Program-made: the position numbers and the translations under genes
Part shown: positions 7,431 through 17,280 of the stretch, one piece after another
Numbering within the stretch: the stretch's first letter is position 1
Layout: every line of letters starts with the position of its first letter
Source: Albibacterium bauzanense
Lineage (GTDB): Bacteria > Bacteroidota > Bacteroidia > Sphingobacteriales > Sphingobacteriaceae
Direction of reading: 5' to 3'
Length of the DNA stretch: 32,936 nt
Assembly: GCF_004339765.1 (NCBI RefSeq)
Contig: NZ_SMGO01000004.1
Coordinates: 1 to 32,936 of the forward strand
Notes under the pieces: generated by a model
What the model saw: only the letters and a program-made list of their open reading frames with translations
What the model was told of the DNA's origin: nothing
The model's database searches: none

Positions 7431-8603
7431 TTATACTTTTATAGTTGTATTTTGTGCTAAATTAATTAAATCCTGATCGGTTATTTCCTTTTTACCATCG
7501 GCTAAATCAAGGAACTTAGTATATAGACTATCTAAATCACTTCGTTCTAAATTATAGCCTAAACGTTGTAGATGATATTTTATGGCGTGTCTTCCGCTTC
7601 TTGCTGTTAAGATGATGCCTGCTTCATCTAAACCCACATCTTCCGGTTTGATAATTTCATAGTTTTCACGATGCTTTAAAAAACCGTCCTGATGAATTCC
7701 TGAACTATGAGCAAATGCATTCTTTCCAACAATTGCCTTGTTAGGTTGCACAGGCATATCCATCATCATACTTACCTGGCGGCTAATAGCAGTAAACAGT
7801 TTACTATTTATGTTTGTTTTTAAGCCATCAAAACTATTATGATGAACTTGAAGAATCATGGCCACTTCTTCTAAAGAAGTGTTTCCTGCACGTTCTCCTA
7901 TTCCATTAATAGTACATTCTACTTGTCTGGCACCAGCTTTCACTCCAGCAATCGAATTCGCAGTAGCTAAGCCCATATCATTATGACAATGCACAGAAAT
8001 AATAGCATTATCAATATTCTTAACATTCTCTTTTAAGAATCTGATTTTATCAGCATATTGTTCAGGTAAACAATAGCCATTTGTGTCTGGAATATTGACT
8101 ACGGTTGCGCCGGCTGAGATAACAGCTTCGATCATTTTAGCAAGATATTCATTGTCAGCACGACCTGCATCTTCAGCATAAAATTCCACATCCTCAACAA
8201 AAGACTTGGCATATTTCACAGCAGCAACCGCGCGTTCTAAAATCTCCTCTCGTGTGCTGTTAAATTTATATTTGATATGCATATCAGAAGAACCAATTCC
8301 TGTATGAATTCTTCCTCTTTTAGCAAACTTTAATGATTCAGCTGCAACCTTAATGTCGTTTTCATTAGCCCTGGTCAAAGCACAGATAATTACATCATTT
8401 AGATTCTTAGACAGCTCAACAACACTTTGAAAGTCGCCCGGACTAGATACCGGGAAACCTGCTTCAACGATATCAACGCCCAAGCGTTCCAGTTCAATTC
8501 CAATTTCAATCTTTTCTGAAGTAGTTAATTGGCATCCTGGCACTTGCTCTCCATCCCGAAGAGTGGTGTCGAATATGTATAAATGATTTGGATCGTGTAA
8601 CAT
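7431..8603 (-). CDS. leuA: 2-isopropylmalate synthase, short form without regulatory domain
   Basis: A 390-residue enzyme of the HMGL-like/DRE-TIM family that condenses acetyl-CoA with 2-oxoisovalerate, the first committed step of leucine synthesis. Catalytic features are '[13 protein letters not shown]' (R16, D17), '[10 protein letters not shown]' with the metal-binding HxH, and '[14 protein letters not shown]'. After the barrel and the linker helices ('[16 protein letters not shown]') the protein ends near '[17 protein letters not shown]'. It lacks the roughly 110-residue C-terminal LeuA allosteric domain of the 500-residue forms. Citramalate or homocitrate synthase activity is possible for such short forms, but the position in a leu operon between leuB and ilvA favours isopropylmalate synthase. 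leuB ends 26 bases upstream. Confidence 0.9.
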   Translation of the reverse strand: MLHDPNHLYIFDTTLRDGEQVPGCQLTTSEKIEIGIELERLGVDIVEAGFPVSSPGDFQSVVELSKNLNDVIICALTRANENDIKVAAESLKFAKRGRIHTGIGSSDMHIKYKFNSTREEILERAVAAVKYAKSFVEDVEFYAEDAGRADNEYLAKMIEAVISAGATVVNIPDTNGYCLPEQYADKIRFLKENVKNIDNAIISVHCHNDMGLATANSIAGVKAGARQVECTINGIGERAGNTSLEEVAMILQVHHNSFDGLKTNINSKLFTAISRQVSMMMDMPVQPNKAIVGKNAFAHSSGIHQDGFLKHRENYEIIKPEDVGLDEAGIILTARSGRHAIKYHLQRLGYNLERSDLDSLYTKFLDLADGKKEITDQDLINLAQNTTIKV

Positions 8604-8629
8604 ATGAATTTCTTTTTGAAGATTAATAA

Positions 8630-9727
8630 TTATGAATAGACGACATTCTTTTTCTCAGCAAAAGCCTCTAAAACTTTGGCTCCCATCTCTTTCGTCCCTA
8701 AAATTAATTCAGGAGAGGTAGTGTTATCTGCTATATCCAGTGTTCTAAAACCAGCTTTCAGTGTATCAGCAACCGCTTTCGTAACAAAAGCTGCTTCCTC
8801 TTTTAGTCCAAAGCTAATTTCCAGCATCAATGCAACCGATAGGATAGAAGCCAACGGATTTGCTTTATTCTGACCTGCAATATCATGTGCAGAACCATGG
8901 ATAGGTTCAAAGAAACCAGTTCCGTCACCAATAGATGCAGAAGCCAGCATGCCCATAGAACCTGCTATCTGCGATGCCTCATCTGTAAGTATATCCCCAA
9001 ATAAATTCGCTGTAAGAACTACATCAAACTTCTTAGGATTCTTAACCAATTGCATAGCCGCATTATCAATGAACATATGTTCCGTTTCAACATCCGGATA
9101 TTGTTGAGCAATTTCTTGAACAACTTCTCTCCATAAACGCGATGTCTCTAAAACGTTTGCTTTATCTACAGAACATAAACGTTTACTTCTTCTTTGTGCA
9201 GCTTCAAATGCTTTTATTGTAATTCGTTCAATTTCATAACGATTATAATTCATGAGGTCAGAAGCAAAATTCCGATCGTTTGAACGGTGTTTCTCACCAA
9301 AATATACATCGCCTGTTAGTTCTCTGAAGAATAATATATCAGTTCCTTTCAGAATTTCCGGTTTTAAGCTTGAAGCATTCAAAAGTTCATCAAAAAGTAA
9401 GATAGGTCTTAAATTAGCATATAGGCCTAACTCTTTTCTGATTTTTAATAAACCTTGTTCTGGTCGTACTTTAGCCGATGGGTCATTATCATATTTAGCG
9501 TGTCCAATTGCACCAAACAGAATAGCATCACTTTTTCTGGCCTTTTCCAAGGTTTCATCAGGAAGCGGATTTCCAGTTGCTTCAATAGCAACATGGCCCA
9601 TAATGGCTTCATCGAATGCAAAGTCATGACCGTACTTCTCGGAGATCTTCTCTAAAACCTTTTTACCCCAGGTAGTTACCTCTTGTCCGATACCATCACC
9701 CGGAATAATTAATATATTTTTCTTCAT
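8630..9727 (-). CDS. leuB: 3-isopropylmalate dehydrogenase
   Basis: A 365-residue NAD-dependent decarboxylating dehydrogenase that converts 3-isopropylmalate toward 2-oxoisocaproate in leucine synthesis. The family marks are clear: N-terminal '[10 protein letters not shown]', the substrate arginines in '[14 protein letters not shown]', '[14 protein letters not shown]', '[18 protein letters not shown]', and the metal/NAD-binding '[27 protein letters not shown]' region with '[18 protein letters not shown]'. Length is normal for LeuB. Its ATG lies 2 bases after the stop of the upstream ABC ATPase gene, implying tight co-translation within the operon. Confidence 0.96.
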   Translation of the reverse strand: MKKNILIIPGDGIGQEVTTWGKKVLEKISEKYGHDFAFDEAIMGHVAIEATGNPLPDETLEKARKSDAILFGAIGHAKYDNDPSAKVRPEQGLLKIRKELGLYANLRPILLFDELLNASSLKPEILKGTDILFFRELTGDVYFGEKHRSNDRNFASDLMNYNRYEIERITIKAFEAAQRRSKRLCSVDKANVLETSRLWREVVQEIAQQYPDVETEHMFIDNAAMQLVKNPKKFDVVLTANLFGDILTDEASQIAGSMGMLASASIGDGTGFFEPIHGSAHDIAGQNKANPLASILSVALMLEISFGLKEEAAFVTKAVADTLKAGFRTLDIADNTTSPELILGTKEMGAKVLEAFAEKKNVVYS

Positions 9728-9729
9728 TT

Positions 9730-11196
9730 TTAAAAAATACTTTCTGTTAAACTTTCAATGGCTTCAACCCGGCCATTCTTTAATATAATTCTTTTTTCAA
9801 TACAAGTAGGCAACTGTGTTTCAAAATGACCTACATAAATTAATGTTTTTCCGTGAGTACAAAGCTCATCAACAATATCGTTAAAATGTTGGGTCTGTAC
9901 TGCATCTAAACCCTGACAAGGTTCATCCAGAATTAATAGTTCTGGATTCTTGATAATCGTTCTGGCTAATAAAACTAAACGCTGTTTTCCTAAAGGCAGA
10001 GTATTCAATAACTCGTATTTATATTCTTTCAGATCAAAAAACTCAAGAACCTCATCTACCTTTCTTTGCTTGTCATGAGTTAAATCATGAAATAATCCAA
10101 TACTATCATAAAAACCTGAGGCAACGCTCTGCCATACTCTAGCTGTACTATCAAAATACCAATGCAATTCAGGAGAGATAATTCCAAGATGTTCCTTGAT
10201 ATCCCAAATACTTTCACCGCTCCCTCTTTTCTTTCCAAATAGGTAGATATCACTGGTATAAGCTTGCGGATGATCACCATTGATTAAACTTAACAAGGTT
10301 GATTTCCCAGAACCATTGGGTCCTTGTAATAGCCATTTCTCACCAGCTTTTACCTCCCAGCTAACATTATGTAATACCTGCTTATCGCCGTATTTTACAT
10401 TTACATTATTCATTCTGACCATACTTTTGGCAGAAATATCAGGAGCCTGCTGAAGAAAATAGGGGAGTACCTTTTTAATCCTGGTCTCTTCTTTCGTTAT
10501 TCCTTCTTTATTATTAACAATCACTAAGCGACTGTTTTTTATTTCAGCAAACCGGTTAATACAGTCCGGTAATTCATCATCGTTGCTAATCAATATTAAA
10601 TGCAAGCCTTGACTTGTAAGATCATCAAATACCCGATTTAAATTTTTGCGCGATGCTGCGTCCAAACCAGTATAAGGTTGGTCGATAATAAGCAGTTGAG
10701 GTTTTAGCCACAGTGCTTTTATCAATTGCATCTTTTTATTCTCACCGCTCGAAAGTTCGATGAGTTGCGTATTTTTAGAATTTGAAAACCCAAATAGATC
10801 TAAATAATAGCTAACATCGTCAATATCCAACGCCTCTTCCTGAGCAAATTTCAGCAGCTCTGCATATACCGTTAATGTATCGTTTTGCTGATGCTTATTA
10901 TAACGTTGTTGATAATAGAAATTACGGTCTCCCTCAAGATTGGTAAACTGATACCAGCTTGAAACAAAAACTACTTGCTTTGGAAGCACGCTCGAAGGGT
11001 CAAAGTTAATTTCAATATCTCCTGAGCTTTTCTCTAAGCCTGCAATGGCTCTGGCCAGAGATGTTTTCCCCGAACCGCTTTTGCCGCCTAATAACCAATT
11101 TTCCCCATAAAATATTTGCCAATTCAATCCCTTTAATACCTCATTCTGTTGGTATTCCAGATTTAAATTAGTGATATTTACAAGAGGCTTCGGCAT
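9730..11196 (-). CDS. ModF-like soluble ATPase with two ABC domains
   Basis: A 488-residue protein with two nucleotide-binding domains and no membrane span. NBD1: Walker A GGKSGSGKT (37-45), signature LSSGE (148-152), Walker B LLIIDQP, with Gln at 173 where the catalytic Glu is expected and Asn at 205 in place of the switch His. NBD2: Walker A GPNGSGKST (292-300), atypical signature LPLGKQ (400-405), intact Walker B LILDEP (421-426) and switch H457. The segment 'GDHPQAYTSDIYLFGKKRGS' followed by GESIWDIK closely resembles E. coli ModF (PhrA), a protein of unclear function linked to molybdate genes. Here it sits inside the leucine operon: its ATG shares one base with the leuD stop, and leuB follows after 2 bases. 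No molybdate gene is nearby. The family assignment is firm; the function is unknown. Confidence 0.87.
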   Translation of the reverse strand: MPKPLVNITNLNLEYQQNEVLKGLNWQIFYGENWLLGGKSGSGKTSLARAIAGLEKSSGDIEINFDPSSVLPKQVVFVSSWYQFTNLEGDRNFYYQQRYNKHQQNDTLTVYAELLKFAQEEALDIDDVSYYLDLFGFSNSKNTQLIELSSGENKKMQLIKALWLKPQLLIIDQPYTGLDAASRKNLNRVFDDLTSQGLHLILISNDDELPDCINRFAEIKNSRLVIVNNKEGITKEETRIKKVLPYFLQQAPDISAKSMVRMNNVNVKYGDKQVLHNVSWEVKAGEKWLLQGPNGSGKSTLLSLINGDHPQAYTSDIYLFGKKRGSGESIWDIKEHLGIISPELHWYFDSTARVWQSVASGFYDSIGLFHDLTHDKQRKVDEVLEFFDLKEYKYELLNTLPLGKQRLVLLARTIIKNPELLILDEPCQGLDAVQTQHFNDIVDELCTHGKTLIYVGHFETQLPTCIEKRIILKNGRVEAIESLTESIF

Positions 11197-11780
11197 TATT
11201 TCGACTGTTCGTACTCTTCTATTAAGTTTTTATTGTTCAATATAAAATCGATGTCATCATAACCATTGATAAGGCACGATTTCTTATAAGGATTGATTTC
11301 AAAGCTTTCCTGATCGCCGGTTTCAGCCAATAAAACGGTTTGATTTTCCAGATCTATAACCAGCTCTGTATTCGGATTCTTAGTTACTGCTTGAAATATA
11401 ACATCTAAGAATTCATCAGAAACCTGTATAGGAAGTAAGCCATTGTTCAATGCATTTCCCTTGAAAATATCAGCAAAGAAACTACTGATCACTACATCAA
11501 AACCATAATCTTGTATAGCCCAGGCTGCATGTTCACGGCTACTGCCACAGCCAAAGTTTTTACCAGCTACCATAATTTTCCCACTATAAGTAGGATTATT
11601 CATGATAAAATCTGCTTTAGGCTGATTGTTGCTATCAAAGCGCCAATCGCGAAATAGGTTTTCACCAAACCCTTCCCGTGTAGTTGCTTTTAAGAAGCGG
11701 GCAGGAATGATTTGATCCGTATCTATATTTTCTATTGGTAGTGGAACTACCCTTGATTTTAATTTTTCAAATTTTCTCAT
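11196..11780 (-). CDS. leuD: 3-isopropylmalate dehydratase small subunit
   Basis: A 194-residue small subunit of isopropylmalate isomerase, which partners LeuC to convert 2- to 3-isopropylmalate. The swivel-domain marks are present: '[19 protein letters not shown]', the substrate-binding '[19 protein letters not shown]' and '[21 protein letters not shown]'-type sequence. Length matches bacterial LeuD (about 200). It follows leuC by 51 bases, and its TAA overlaps the ATG of the ABC ATPase gene by one base (TAATG), an arrangement that favours reinitiation. Confidence 0.96.
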   Translation of the reverse strand: MRKFEKLKSRVVPLPIENIDTDQIIPARFLKATTREGFGENLFRDWRFDSNNQPKADFIMNNPTYSGKIMVAGKNFGCGSSREHAAWAIQDYGFDVVISSFFADIFKGNALNNGLLPIQVSDEFLDVIFQAVTKNPNTELVIDLENQTVLLAETGDQESFEINPYKKSCLINGYDDIDFILNNKNLIEEYEQSK

Positions 11781-11831
11781 TCGAATATCTTGTTTAATGT
11801 AAAGGTGCGATAGTGGGTATTAAAGCACCTA

Positions 11832-13229
11832 TTACAATAATTCCCTAATATCGCTAATCTTGCCAGTTACTGCAGCTGCAGCAGCCGTCAATGGGCTTAC
11901 CAACATGGTACGTGCATTGGGCCCTTGCCTACCTTCAAAGTTCCTGTTTGATGTAGATACGCAATATTTTCCAGCAGGTATTTTATCCTCGTTCATTCCC
12001 AGACAAGCACTGCAGCCCGGTTCGCGAAGTTGAAAACCTGCAGCTTCAAAGATCTTGTCTAAGCCTTCTTGTATGGCTTGTTTTTCTACTTGTTTAGATC
12101 CTGGAACAATCCATACCTCTACGTCAGAAGCTTTTTGTTTACCCTTTACAAAGCTGGCTATCTCTCGTAAATCTTCGATTCTGGAATTAGTACAGCTTCC
12201 TATGAAAACATAATCAACAGGTCTTCCTAATATTTCCTTATCATCTTCAAAGCCCATATATTCCAATGCCTTTTGATAAGAGAATTGTTCACTTTCTGGT
12301 TGAGACTTAATCGCCGGAATATGTTCTGTAATTCCCATTCCCATTCCCGGGTTCGTACCATAAGTAATCATAGGGGAAATATCTTCAGCTTTAAAGCTTA
12401 ATACTTTATCAAACTGAGCATCTGCATCGCTATAAAGGGTTTTCCAATAGGCTAATTCCTTATCCCACTCTGCGCCCTTAGGTGCAAATTCACGTCCTTT
12501 GATATAGTCGAAAGTTGTTTGATCCGGAGCAATTAAACCGCCACGAGCGCCCATTTCTATACTCATATTACAGATAGTCATACGAGCTTCCATGCTAAGC
12601 GCCTGAATGGCTGTACCAGCATATTCAATAAAATATCCCGTTCCTCCTGCTGCAGAAATCTGCGCAATAATATAAAGAATAATATCTTTTGCTCCTACAC
12701 CTTTACCTAAGGTACCATTTACTTCTATTTTCATGGTCTTGGGTTTCTGCTGCAATAAGCACTGTGTAGCAAAAACCTGTTCTACTTGCGAGGTTCCGAT
12801 ACCAAATGCGATAGCGCCAAAGGCACCGTGAGTAGAAGTATGGCTATCTCCACATACCATTGTTTTACCGGGCAAAGTTATGCCAAGCTCGGGGCCAATA
12901 ACATGAACAATACCTTGATAAGGATGACCTAAACCATAAAGCTCGATACCGAACTCAGCACAATTTTTGGTCAGCATATCTACCTGATATCTTGATAATT
13001 CTTCTTTAATAGGTAAATGTTGATTGAGGGTAGGAACGTTGTGATCGGCCGTCGCAACAGTTTGTTTTGGGCGAAATACGGGAATCCCTCTTTTACGCAA
13101 TCCGTCAAATGCTTGAGGTGAAGTAACCTCGTGGATTAAATGTGTGTCAATATATAGAATATCCGGAAAACTCTCTTCGCGCTTGACGACGTGCGCGTCC
13201 CATATTTTTTCTACTAATGTTCTCGACAT
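11832..13229 (-). CDS. leuC: 3-isopropylmalate dehydratase large subunit
   Basis: A 465-residue aconitase-family catalytic subunit that binds a 4Fe-4S cluster. The cluster cysteines appear in '[14 protein letters not shown]' and '[13 protein letters not shown]'. Other signatures are '[20 protein letters not shown]', 'QTFDYI' and the C-terminal '[13 protein letters not shown]'. Length equals the usual LeuC (about 466). It acts with LeuD, encoded immediately downstream. The gene follows a long inverted repeat that separates it from ilvC, so the leu half of the operon may be expressed at a different level from the ilv half. Confidence 0.97.
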   Translation of the reverse strand: MSRTLVEKIWDAHVVKREESFPDILYIDTHLIHEVTSPQAFDGLRKRGIPVFRPKQTVATADHNVPTLNQHLPIKEELSRYQVDMLTKNCAEFGIELYGLGHPYQGIVHVIGPELGITLPGKTMVCGDSHTSTHGAFGAIAFGIGTSQVEQVFATQCLLQQKPKTMKIEVNGTLGKGVGAKDIILYIIAQISAAGGTGYFIEYAGTAIQALSMEARMTICNMSIEMGARGGLIAPDQTTFDYIKGREFAPKGAEWDKELAYWKTLYSDADAQFDKVLSFKAEDISPMITYGTNPGMGMGITEHIPAIKSQPESEQFSYQKALEYMGFEDDKEILGRPVDYVFIGSCTNSRIEDLREIASFVKGKQKASDVEVWIVPGSKQVEKQAIQEGLDKIFEAAGFQLREPGCSACLGMNEDKIPAGKYCVSTSNRNFEGRQGPNARTMLVSPLTAAAAAVTGKISDIRELL

Positions 13230-13246
13230 ATTTTTAATATTTTAAA

Positions 13247-13294
13247 AGGCTGTATAAAGAAGCGCCTATGCAAAGCATATACTTTATACAGCCT
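13247..13294 (-). terminator. Long hairpin between ilvC and leuC (possible attenuator, terminator or processing site)
   Basis: AGGCTGTATAAAG (13247-13259) and CTTTATACAGCCT (13282-13294) are perfect 13-base complementary arms. The 22-base interior holds a second small stem, TATGC/GCATA, with a 3-base AAA loop (TTT on the transcribed strand). On the transcribed strand the hairpin follows the ilvC stop by 14 bases and is followed by TTTAAAATATT, a weak U-tract, before leuC starts at 13229. The stem is certain from sequence; whether it terminates, attenuates or stabilises mRNA is not. Confidence 0.55.
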
Positions 13295-13308
13295 CTTATA
13301 TTTCTTAT

Positions 13309-14790
13309 TTAAACTGTTTTAATTGTTTTCATCGCGGTCATTGCTTTTCTTAATACACTGCCTACTTTTTCAACAGGGTGGGTACGAATAGCATCGTTAA
13401 CAGCTATCAAAGTTTTGTTATCAACAGCTCCGTCTTTACCATCATTGTAATTCTTACCAATGATATCAGTATCTACAGTCTTCATGAAATTCGCCAATAA
13501 TGGTTTACAAGCATGATCGAATAAATAACATCCGTACTCTGCTGTATCAGAAATTACACGATTCATTTCAAATAATTTCTTACGGGCAATCGTGTTTGCA
13601 ATTAATGGAGTTTCATGTAGAGACTCATAATAAGCTGATTCAGGTTTAATGCCTGCCTCAACCATGGTTTCGAAAGCTAATTCAACACCTGCTTTAATGT
13701 AAGCAACCATGAATAAAGCATTATCAAAATATTCTTGATCTCCGATTTTTACATCTCCGGCTGGAGTCTTTTCGAAAGCAGTTTCACCTGTTTCAGCTCT
13801 CCATGTCAATAAGTTTTTATCATTATTAGCCCAGTCTTCCATCATAACGCGGCTAAATTCGCCACTCATAATATCATCTTGATGTTTTTGGAATAAAGGA
13901 CGCATAATTGTCTTTAATTCATCCGCAACTTCAAAGGCTTTTATTTTAGCTACATTGCTCAATCTGTCCATCATAGCAGTAATACCACCTTGCTTTAAAG
14001 CTTCTGTGATAACTTCTACACCATACTGAACTAATTTAGAAGCATAACCCGGATCAATTCCCTTTTCTACCATTTTATCAAAAGATAAAATAGATCCGGT
14101 TTGTAAAAGACCACAAAGGATGGTTTGCTCACCCATTAAGTCAGATTTAACTTCTGCTACAAAAGATGATCTTAAAACACCGGCTTTATGTCCGCCTGTT
14201 CCTACACAGTAAGCTTTGGCTTCTACAAGACCTTTTCCTTGAGGGTCATTCTCAGGGTGTACAGCAATTAAAGTAGGTACACCAAAACCACGTAAATATT
14301 CAGCTCTTACTTCACTACCCGGGCATTTTGGAGCAACCATAATAACTGTTAAGTCTTTACGGATTTCCATGCCTTCTTCAACTATATTAAAACCATGAGA
14401 GTAAGAAAGAGTTGCTCCTTGTTTCATCAAAGGCATAATTGCTTTTATTACTGAAGTATGTTGCTTATCCGGTGTTAGGTTAATAACTAAATCAGCGTTT
14501 GGAATAAGCTCTTCATAAGTACCAACTTTAAAGTTGTTATCGGTAGCATTTTTCCATGAATCTCTTTTTTGTTCAATTGCTTCCTTGCGTAAAGTATAAG
14601 AAACATCTAAACCGCTATCTCTAAGGTTCAATCCTTGGTTTAATCCTTGAGCACCGCAACCTACAACCACAATCTTTTTTCCTTTTAAGGCATTTACACC
14701 GTCTGCAAATTCCGTACGGTCCATAAATTCTGCAACGCCTAATTGGTTTAATTTTTCTCTAAGTGGTAATGTGTTAAAATAATTTGCCAT
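13309..14790 (-). CDS. ilvC: Ketol-acid reductoisomerase (class II, long form)
   Basis: A 493-residue NADPH- and Mg-dependent enzyme that isomerises and reduces acetolactate and acetohydroxybutyrate in valine, leucine and isoleucine synthesis. The Rossmann loop reads '[20 protein letters not shown]', followed by basic residues for NADPH. Catalytic segments include '[19 protein letters not shown]', '[12 protein letters not shown]' and '[18 protein letters not shown]'. The length is that of class II KARI as in E. coli (491), with the duplicated knotted C-terminal domain, rather than the roughly 330-residue class I form. ilvN lies 110 bases upstream and leuC 79 bases downstream, beyond a hairpin. 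Confidence 0.97.
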   Translation of the reverse strand: MANYFNTLPLREKLNQLGVAEFMDRTEFADGVNALKGKKIVVVGCGAQGLNQGLNLRDSGLDVSYTLRKEAIEQKRDSWKNATDNNFKVGTYEELIPNADLVINLTPDKQHTSVIKAIMPLMKQGATLSYSHGFNIVEEGMEIRKDLTVIMVAPKCPGSEVRAEYLRGFGVPTLIAVHPENDPQGKGLVEAKAYCVGTGGHKAGVLRSSFVAEVKSDLMGEQTILCGLLQTGSILSFDKMVEKGIDPGYASKLVQYGVEVITEALKQGGITAMMDRLSNVAKIKAFEVADELKTIMRPLFQKHQDDIMSGEFSRVMMEDWANNDKNLLTWRAETGETAFEKTPAGDVKIGDQEYFDNALFMVAYIKAGVELAFETMVEAGIKPESAYYESLHETPLIANTIARKKLFEMNRVISDTAEYGCYLFDHACKPLLANFMKTVDTDIIGKNYNDGKDGAVDNKTLIAVNDAIRTHPVEKVGSVLRKAMTAMKTIKTV

Positions 14791-14900
14791 TGTTTTAATT
14801 GCTTGTTTTTAATGTATTTTTCATTTGATTGAGACAGGCATGTTTTAATTAAGCCTGCTCGTTTCGATTTAAACGTAATATTTTTGAAAGCTATAATTTC

Positions 14901-15488
14901 TTACATCGTGAAAATCTTATCCTGTTTATCCAGGAATTCATTTTCAACCATTTCAGAAACCTCTTCGTTCTCAAACTCTTTTAGCTTCTTATGGAAACCT
15001 TCACTGGCTTTGATAATAGCAATTCTTCCGCTGCGTACAAACTCTATTAAGCCAAATTTTCCTAAAGCCTTAGTCAGACCATTAATTTCTTCACTATGTC
15101 CAGAGGTCTCAAAGATAGTATAGTCATTTCTAATAACCACAGCTCTGGCACCATATTGTCTTAATAGGCGCTCTACACTTGCTCGCTCTGCAATTTCAGA
15201 AGTAGGGACTTTGAAAAGTGCCTGTTCTTGCCAAACTATTTCTTCATTGGTGTTATAATAAGCTTTTAATATATCCACCTGCTTTTCAAGTTGGCGACAA
15301 ACCTTTCTTACCACTTCTTCACTTTCGTTAATGACAAGTGTGAAGCGAAAGATGCCACTTACCTCAGACGGAGAGCCAGTAACACTTTCAATATTAATTT
15401 TCTTACGAGAAAACTGGATGGCGATCCTTCCGATGATGCCAACTTTGTTTTCTGTATATATCGTTAATGTAAATTCCTTCTTTAACAT
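14901..15488 (-). CDS. ilvN: Acetolactate synthase small (regulatory) subunit
   Basis: A 195-residue regulatory subunit of acetohydroxyacid synthase. The N-terminal ACT domain begins 'FTLTIYTENKVGIIGRIAIQ' and carries the expected 'INIESVTGSPSEVSGIFRFT'. A second ACT-like unit follows from about residue 80 ('RASVERLLRQYGARAVVIRN', 'TSGHSEEINGL'). It is somewhat longer than E. coli IlvH (163), with an acidic C-terminal tail ('KKLKEFENEEVSEMVENEF'). ACT dimers of this kind bind valine and confer feedback inhibition on IlvB. Its start lies 11 bases after the ilvB stop. The symbol ilvH would serve equally well. Confidence 0.94.
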   Translation of the reverse strand: MLKKEFTLTIYTENKVGIIGRIAIQFSRKKINIESVTGSPSEVSGIFRFTLVINESEEVVRKVCRQLEKQVDILKAYYNTNEEIVWQEQALFKVPTSEIAERASVERLLRQYGARAVVIRNDYTIFETSGHSEEINGLTKALGKFGLIEFVRSGRIAIIKASEGFHKKLKEFENEEVSEMVENEFLDKQDKIFTM

Positions 15489-15499
15489 CTTCCAATGAT

Positions 15500-17251
15500 T
15501 TATTTTAACCTGATTTCTGAAACACTACTACCTTGAGCCACCATTGGGAAAACATTGTTTTCCTTTCCTACCATTACTTCTAATAGGTAAGAACCATCGT
15601 GGTCAAGCATGGTTTTCAACGCGCTCTTCAGTTGAGAACGCTCACTGATTCTTTGTCCATCAATGTAATAACCCTTGGCCACCGCAACGAAATCCGGACT
15701 GGTAATGTTTACGAAAGAATAGCGTTTGTCATTAAATAACTGCTGCCACTGACGAACCATTCCTAGAAACTCATTGTTTAAAATCAATATTTTAACCTTT
15801 GCACCAAACTGCATAATGGTACCCATTTCTTGCAAAGTCATTTGAAAGCCACCATCGCCGATTATTGCAACAACCGTACGTTCAGGTGCTCCATACCAGG
15901 CACCAATTGCTGCCGGCAAACCAAATCCCATGGTTCCCAATCCACCTGAAGTAACATTACTTTTCGACTGATTGAATTTTGCATACCTGCAAGCCACCAT
16001 TTGATGCTGACCAACATCAGTTACAATAACAGCATCACCTCCGGTTAATTCATTTAAGGTCTTAATAACTTCGCCCATTGTCATGGTATCCGTCGAAGGG
16101 TTCAGCTCTTCATTAATAACCTCTTTAATCTCCTCCTTCTCTAATTCACGGAATTTATTAAGCCATTCTGTATGCGTTTTCTTCTCAACTAATTCCGTTA
16201 ATAAAGGTAAGGTTTCTTTACAGTCTCCCCAAACCGGAACGTCTGCTTTAACGTTTTTATCAATCTCCGCAGGGTCAACATCCATGTGGATGATCTTTGC
16301 CTGCTTCGCATATTTATCTAAACGGCCGGTAACCCGATCATCGAAACGCATTCCGATAGCAATTAATACATCGCAATCATTCGTCATTACGTTAGGAGCA
16401 TAGTTACCATGCATCCCTAACATTCCTACATTAAGAGGATGGTCAGTATTTAAAGCACTTAAACCCATTACGGTCCATGCTGACGGAATGCCTGTTTTCT
16501 CTATAAAGGCTTGAAATTCTTTCTCTGCTTTACCCAAAATAACCCCTTGTCCAAAAAGGATGAAAGGTCTTTTTGCTTTGTTTATTAAATCAGCAGCTTG
16601 TTTAATATATTCAGTTCTAACAACTGGTCTCGGGCGATAGCTCCGGATATGATGACAAGGTTTGTAGCCTAAGTAATCAAACAGTTGTATTTGAGCATTT
16701 TTAGTAATATCAATCAATACCGGACCCGGGCGACCTGAGCGGGCAATGTAAAATGCCTTTGCAAGCATCTCAGGAATTTCCGTAGCATCCGTTATCTGGT
16801 AATTCCATTTAGTAACAGGGGTTGTAATATTGATTACATCCGTTTCCTGAAAAGCATCTGTTCCCAATAAATGAGCAAATACCTGACCAGTTATACAAAC
16901 TATCGGATTGCTGTCAATCATTGCATCCGCTAAACCGGTTACCAGGTTGGTAGCTCCCGGACCGCTGGTTGCAAAAACAACACCTGCTCGTCCCGATGTA
17001 CGAGCATAGCCTTGAGCAGCATGAATTCCACCTTGCTCATGACGTACTAGTATGTGCTTTAATTTATCATTATAATCATATAAAGCATCGTATATGGGCA
17101 TAATGGCACCACCAGGATAACCGAAGACTGTATCAACGTTTTCTGCTAATAAAGCCTCTAATACTGCTTGTGATCCAGATAACTGAGTCTTAACAGCAGT
17201 CTCTTCAACAGTTCCTATGTTGCCTTCTTTATTTGTTTCTACCGTATTCAT
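15500..17251 (-). CDS. ilvB: Acetolactate synthase large (catalytic) subunit
   Basis: A 583-residue thiamine-diphosphate enzyme that condenses two pyruvates, or pyruvate and 2-oxobutanoate. It has the three-domain layout of the family: an N-terminal pyrimidine-binding domain ('FGYPGGAIMPIYDAL', then the catalytic Glu in 'VRHEQGGIHAAQGYAR'), a central FAD-type domain ('FGQGVILG', 'GMLGMHGNYAPN'), and a C-terminal ThDP-binding domain with the 'GDGGFQMTLQEM' to 'ILNNEFLGMVRQWQ' metal motif. The first 25 or so residues precede the conserved core and are variable. ilvD lies 29 bases upstream and ilvN 11 bases downstream. Valine sensitivity is expected through IlvN. Confidence 0.97.
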   Translation of the reverse strand: MNTVETNKEGNIGTVEETAVKTQLSGSQAVLEALLAENVDTVFGYPGGAIMPIYDALYDYNDKLKHILVRHEQGGIHAAQGYARTSGRAGVVFATSGPGATNLVTGLADAMIDSNPIVCITGQVFAHLLGTDAFQETDVINITTPVTKWNYQITDATEIPEMLAKAFYIARSGRPGPVLIDITKNAQIQLFDYLGYKPCHHIRSYRPRPVVRTEYIKQAADLINKAKRPFILFGQGVILGKAEKEFQAFIEKTGIPSAWTVMGLSALNTDHPLNVGMLGMHGNYAPNVMTNDCDVLIAIGMRFDDRVTGRLDKYAKQAKIIHMDVDPAEIDKNVKADVPVWGDCKETLPLLTELVEKKTHTEWLNKFRELEKEEIKEVINEELNPSTDTMTMGEVIKTLNELTGGDAVIVTDVGQHQMVACRYAKFNQSKSNVTSGGLGTMGFGLPAAIGAWYGAPERTVVAIIGDGGFQMTLQEMGTIMQFGAKVKILILNNEFLGMVRQWQQLFNDKRYSFVNITSPDFVAVAKGYYIDGQRISERSQLKSALKTMLDHDGSYLLEVMVGKENNVFPMVAQGSSVSEIRLK

Positions 17252-17280
17252 TATTTCTATGCCTTAATCAATTAATCTAT

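Noticed and set aside
9252-9629. 125-codon open frame on the + strand
   Set aside because: It lies entirely antisense to leuB, a highly conserved gene, and its translation is Ser/Lys-rich without domain features.
14835-14856. CAGGC/GCCTG inverted pair between ilvN and ilvC
   Set aside because: Arms of only 5 bases with a 12-base AT-rich loop and no T-tract; likely chance in a 110-base spacer.
16083-16403. 106-codon open frame on the + strand
   Set aside because: It is antisense to ilvB in its conserved central domain.
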